From CABMGU01 sp035292785 (GTDB lineage Archaea > Nanobdellota > Nanobdellia > Woesearchaeales > ARS49), in contig DATDPK010000029.1 of the NCBI GenBank assembly GCA_035292785.1, positions 1 through 7,543 of the forward strand: 7,543 bases of DNA. Reading direction: 5' to 3'. The notes beneath the pieces are model-generated. The model did no database searches, was not told the origin of the DNA, and saw nothing but the letters and a program-made list of their open reading frames with translations. The translations under genes were made by a program, and so were the position numbers. Every line of letters begins with the position of its first letter. Position 1 is the first letter of the stretch. Shown here piece by piece: positions 5,658-7,543 of this stretch.

Positions 5658-6724
5658 CAGAATAAGCTCCACTTCTTTTTGCCTTCTTTTTCAAACTCGT
5701 TCAGTAATTCTGCTTGTTTTTTGCTTACTTTTTTTGGCACTTCTACTGTTATTTTTATGACAAAGTCGCCAACTTGACCGTTTCTCAGTTCTGGCAGTCC
5801 TTCGCCGTCAAGTCTTATTTCTGAATTATTTTGTGTTCCTGGTTTTATCTCAACTTTTTTCTTGCCTTCAAGTGTTTCAACTGTAATTTCCCCGCCCAGA
5901 CAAGCTGTTGCAAAGCTTATTGGATGTTCTACAATCAAGTCGTTTTCTTCGCGTACAAATCTTTTGTCGTCAAGAACGTGAACCATTACGTATAAATCGC
6001 CTGATTGTGCTCCTTTTTCTCCTGCTTCTCCTGCGCCTGTTACCCGTAGTTTCATTCCGTCGTGTATTCCTGCTGGTGTTTTGACTTTTATCGGCTCTCT
6101 TGAGACAAGTCTTCCTTCTCCGTCACAAGTCTTGCAGACATCTTCTGGTATTTCTCCTGTTCCTTTGCATTTGTTGCAGGTGCTTGTTGTCGCAAATACT
6201 CCGAATGGTGTTCTTCTTGCGCTTCTTACTATTCCTTGTCCTTGGCAGGTGCTGCATTGTGTGAAATTGCTTCCGCCTTTTCCGGTACACTCGTCGCATT
6301 GCACCATTCTTTGTAATTCAAGTTCTTTTGCCGCTCCTTTTGCAACTTCTTCTAAGGTGACATCTACTTCTGCTACTAAGTCTCTTCCTGGCCTTCCTCT
6401 TTTGTTTGTTCTGAAGCCAAATCCTGAGAATAAGCTGTCGAATATTTCGTCAAAGTTAAAGCCGCCAGCAAAATCTCTGAAGTCAAATCCTGAGAATTGT
6501 TGTCCGAAGTCTGATGTGCCGAATTGGTCGTATTGTGACCTTTTTTCAGCATCGCCAAGTACTGCTGCTGCTTCGTTTATTTCCTTGAATTTTTCTGCAG
6601 CGTCTGGCTCTTTGCTTATGTCTGGATGGTATTTTTTGGCTAATTTCTTGTATGCTTTCTTTATGTCTTCCTGTGATGCGTTTTTTTCAACGCCGAGAGT
6701 TTTGTAGTAGTCCTTTCCAGTCAT
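5657..6724 (-). CDS. dnaJ: Chaperone protein DnaJ, type I Hsp40 (355 aa)
   Basis: DnaJ delivers unfolded clients to DnaK and stimulates its ATPase in the cytoplasm. The J domain (about 1-70) has the essential HPD at residues 33-35. A Gly/Phe-rich linker follows (about 68-110). The zinc region has all four CxxCxGxG units, with cysteine pairs at 143/146, 157/160, 183/186 and 197/200. Client-binding C-terminal domains fill about 205-330, with a short dimerisation end. At 355 residues it is slightly shorter than the roughly 375 of E. coli DnaJ. The start ATG overlaps the stop of the small membrane protein gene (ATGA, 6721-6724), with no strong ribosome site, so translation is probably coupled. 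The sequence is bacterial-like, consistent with ancient transfer into archaea. Confidence 0.97.
   Translation of the reverse strand: MTGKDYYKTLGVEKNASQEDIKKAYKKLAKKYHPDISKEPDAAEKFKEINEAAAVLGDAEKRSQYDQFGTSDFGQQFSGFDFRDFAGGFNFDEIFDSLFSGFGFRTNKRGRPGRDLVAEVDVTLEEVAKGAAKELELQRMVQCDECTGKGGSNFTQCSTCQGQGIVRSARRTPFGVFATTSTCNKCKGTGEIPEDVCKTCDGEGRLVSREPIKVKTPAGIHDGMKLRVTGAGEAGEKGAQSGDLYVMVHVLDDKRFVREENDLIVEHPISFATACLGGEITVETLEGKKKVEIKPGTQNNSEIRLDGEGLPELRNGQVGDFVIKITVEVPKKVSKKQAELLNEFEKEGKKKWSLF
5667..5670 (-). promoter_or_regulatory. Ribosome binding site deciding the phosphatase start
   Basis: GGAG on the minus strand lies nine bases before the ATG at 5657 and inside the last codons of dnaJ. It would fall within the coding region if translation began at the in-frame GTG (5672), so it argues for the ATG. 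It is the only junction in the chaperone operon with a clear ribosome site. Confidence 0.6.
6411..6497 (-). repeat. Short direct repeat in the dnaJ Gly/Phe linker
   Basis: A 21-base segment at 6411-6431 recurs at 6477-6497 with one mismatch. The copies are 66 bases apart, exactly 22 codons, so they stay in frame and encode FSGFGFR and FSGFDFR. This points to a small in-frame duplication within the Gly/Phe-rich linker. Confidence 0.6.
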
Positions 6725-6882
6725 TGAAAGCGCCCTTTAACCTTATGTTCGTCGCTGTTCACAACGTGCTCAAACTCTGCTCTTATCAGCTTTCTGATTG
6801 CCATTTGGCCTGCTATTCGGACTGCGAAGTATAGTGCTGCCAGTCCTATCGCGATATAGCCAATTGTTTTGTATTCAATCAT
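6721..6882 (-). CDS. Single-pass membrane microprotein between dnaK and dnaJ (53 aa)
   Basis: The product begins MIEYKTIGYIAIGLAALYFA, continues with VRIAGQMAIRKLIR, and ends with an acidic-to-basic tail (AEFEHVVNSDEHKVKGRFQ). Residues 6-24 form one membrane helix. The basic stretch right after it puts the C-terminal tail of about 25 residues in the cytoplasm by the positive-inside rule. I recognise no family. Its ATG overlaps the dnaK stop (ATGA, 6879-6882) and its TGA overlaps the dnaJ ATG (ATGA, 6721-6724), which is strong evidence that this frame is translated. No ribosome site is seen, so coupling to dnaK translation is likely. A membrane anchor or adaptor for the chaperones is a reasonable guess but unproven. 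Confidence 0.82.
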   Translation of the reverse strand: MIEYKTIGYIAIGLAALYFAVRIAGQMAIRKLIRAEFEHVVNSDEHKVKGRFQ

Positions 6883-7543
6883 GCTTTTTCAGCGTCTACT
6901 ACATCTTCTTTTTGCGGTTTTTTGCCGGCTTTCTGGTAAAGCTCTGTTGCTGCTGTGTGGAACAGTTTTTGCGCTTCATCAAGTTTTTTCTTGATTTCTG
7001 CTGTGTCCTTTTTCTCTGCTGACAGCAATTTCTTGAGTTCGTCTATCTTTTCTTTTATTCCCTTTATTTCTTTTTCGCTTACTTTGCCTTCGAACTCTTT
7101 CAGCTGTTTCTCTGCTGTATACACCAGTGTGTCAGCTTGGTTGATTGTTTCTATTTCTTCTTTGCGCTTTTTGTCTTGTTCTGCGAATTCTTCTGCCTGC
7201 TTGCGCATTCGTTCAACTTCTGCTGTGTCAAGCTTGTTTGGCGCTGTTATGCGCATGCTTTGTTCTTTGCTTGTTCCAAGGTCTTTTGCTGTGACGCTCA
7301 ATATTCCGTTTGCGTCAATGTCAAATGTTACTTCTATTTGCGGAATTCCTCTTGGTGCTGGTGGTATTCCTACAAGGTCAAATTGTCCGAGCAGTTTGTT
7401 GTCTGCGAACATTGGTCTTTCTCCTTGTGAAATTCTTATTGTAACAGCTGGCTGATTATCTGCTGCTGTGCTGAATGCTTGGCTTTTCTTTACTGGAATT
7501 GTCGTATTCCTCTCTATTAGCTTTGTAAATACGCCTCCAAGTG
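6879..7543 (-). CDS. dnaK: Chaperone protein DnaK (Hsp70), C-terminal part, 5' end beyond window
   Basis: The visible 220 residues correspond roughly to E. coli DnaK from residue 400 onward, so the ATPase domain lies outside the window. The frame enters with LGGVFTKLIERNTTIP, the start of the substrate-binding beta domain. It continues through QGERP, GQFDLVGIPPAPRGIPQIEV and TFDIDANGILSVTAKD, all strongly conserved Hsp70 blocks. The helical lid follows from about residue 95 on, rich in Lys and Glu. The protein ends EDVVDAEKA, close to the bacterial DDVVDAE ending and without a eukaryotic EEVD tail. An internal Met (7412) is not the start. DnaK binds exposed hydrophobic segments in an ATP-driven cycle with DnaJ and GrpE; grpE is not in view and may lie upstream. 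Confidence 0.97.
   Translation of the reverse strand, partial: LGGVFTKLIERNTTIPVKKSQAFSTAADNQPAVTIRISQGERPMFADNKLLGQFDLVGIPPAPRGIPQIEVTFDIDANGILSVTAKDLGTSKEQSMRITAPNKLDTAEVERMRKQAEEFAEQDKKRKEEIETINQADTLVYTAEKQLKEFEGKVSEKEIKGIKEKIDELKKLLSAEKKDTAEIKKKLDEAQKLFHTAATELYQKAGKKPQKEDVVDAEKA

Noticed and set aside
5658..5672. GTG start giving the phosphatase five extra residues
   Set aside because: The GGAG ribosome site would then lie inside the gene, while ATG 5657 has ideal spacing and a TGATG overlap with the dnaJ stop.
6081..6707. Plus-strand open frame of 208 codons opposite dnaJ
   Set aside because: It is antisense to an unmistakable DnaJ with HPD and four zinc motifs.
6955..7455. Plus-strand open frame of 166 codons opposite dnaK
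   Set aside because: It is antisense to conserved DnaK sequence; its Ser/Phe/Leu richness comes from Lys/Glu codons read in reverse.

Overview
The window looks like a piece of an archaeal chromosome, most likely from a DPANN-type lineage (Woesearchaeota or Pacearchaeota and relatives). This is inference. It rests on TATA boxes placed about 26 bases before starts (leaderless-style promoters), an archaeal-type one-domain winged-helix protein, overlapping ATGA gene junctions, and a very cysteine-rich secreted protease of a style common in such genomes. The bacterial-type DnaK/DnaJ pair fits the known patchy acquisition of this chaperone by archaea. All genes but one lie on the minus strand.

Right end, read leftward (7543 to 4851): a tightly packed chaperone operon. 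It holds the C-terminal 220 residues of DnaK (upstream part outside the window), a 53-residue single-pass membrane protein, DnaJ, and a PP2C-type protein phosphatase. The first two junctions are 4-base ATGA overlaps and the third is a TGATG overlap, so the four are probably co-transcribed and translationally coupled. The small membrane protein and the phosphatase are the unusual members.

Middle (4803 to 3890): a two-gene minus-strand operon with its own TATA-like box. It encodes a seven-helix membrane protein of unknown function and a small winged-helix regulator, again joined by ATGA. The regulator ends on a TTAA palindrome that also ends the only plus-strand gene (3660-3893), a small orphan protein, so the two convergent genes overlap by 4 bases.

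Left end (3539 to 1): one uninterrupted minus-strand reading frame of at least 1,179 codons that runs off the window. It encodes a secreted, probably lipid-anchored subtilisin-family protease with an I9-like propeptide, a complete Asp-His-Ser triad, an Ig-like domain, and a disulfide-rich, probably metal-binding tail with MopE-like and CGDxxCxxGET-like repeats. It and the small plus-strand gene diverge from a shared 120-base intergenic region.

No tRNA, rRNA, CRISPR array or insertion sequence was recognised. Every non-coding gap is shorter than 130 bases.
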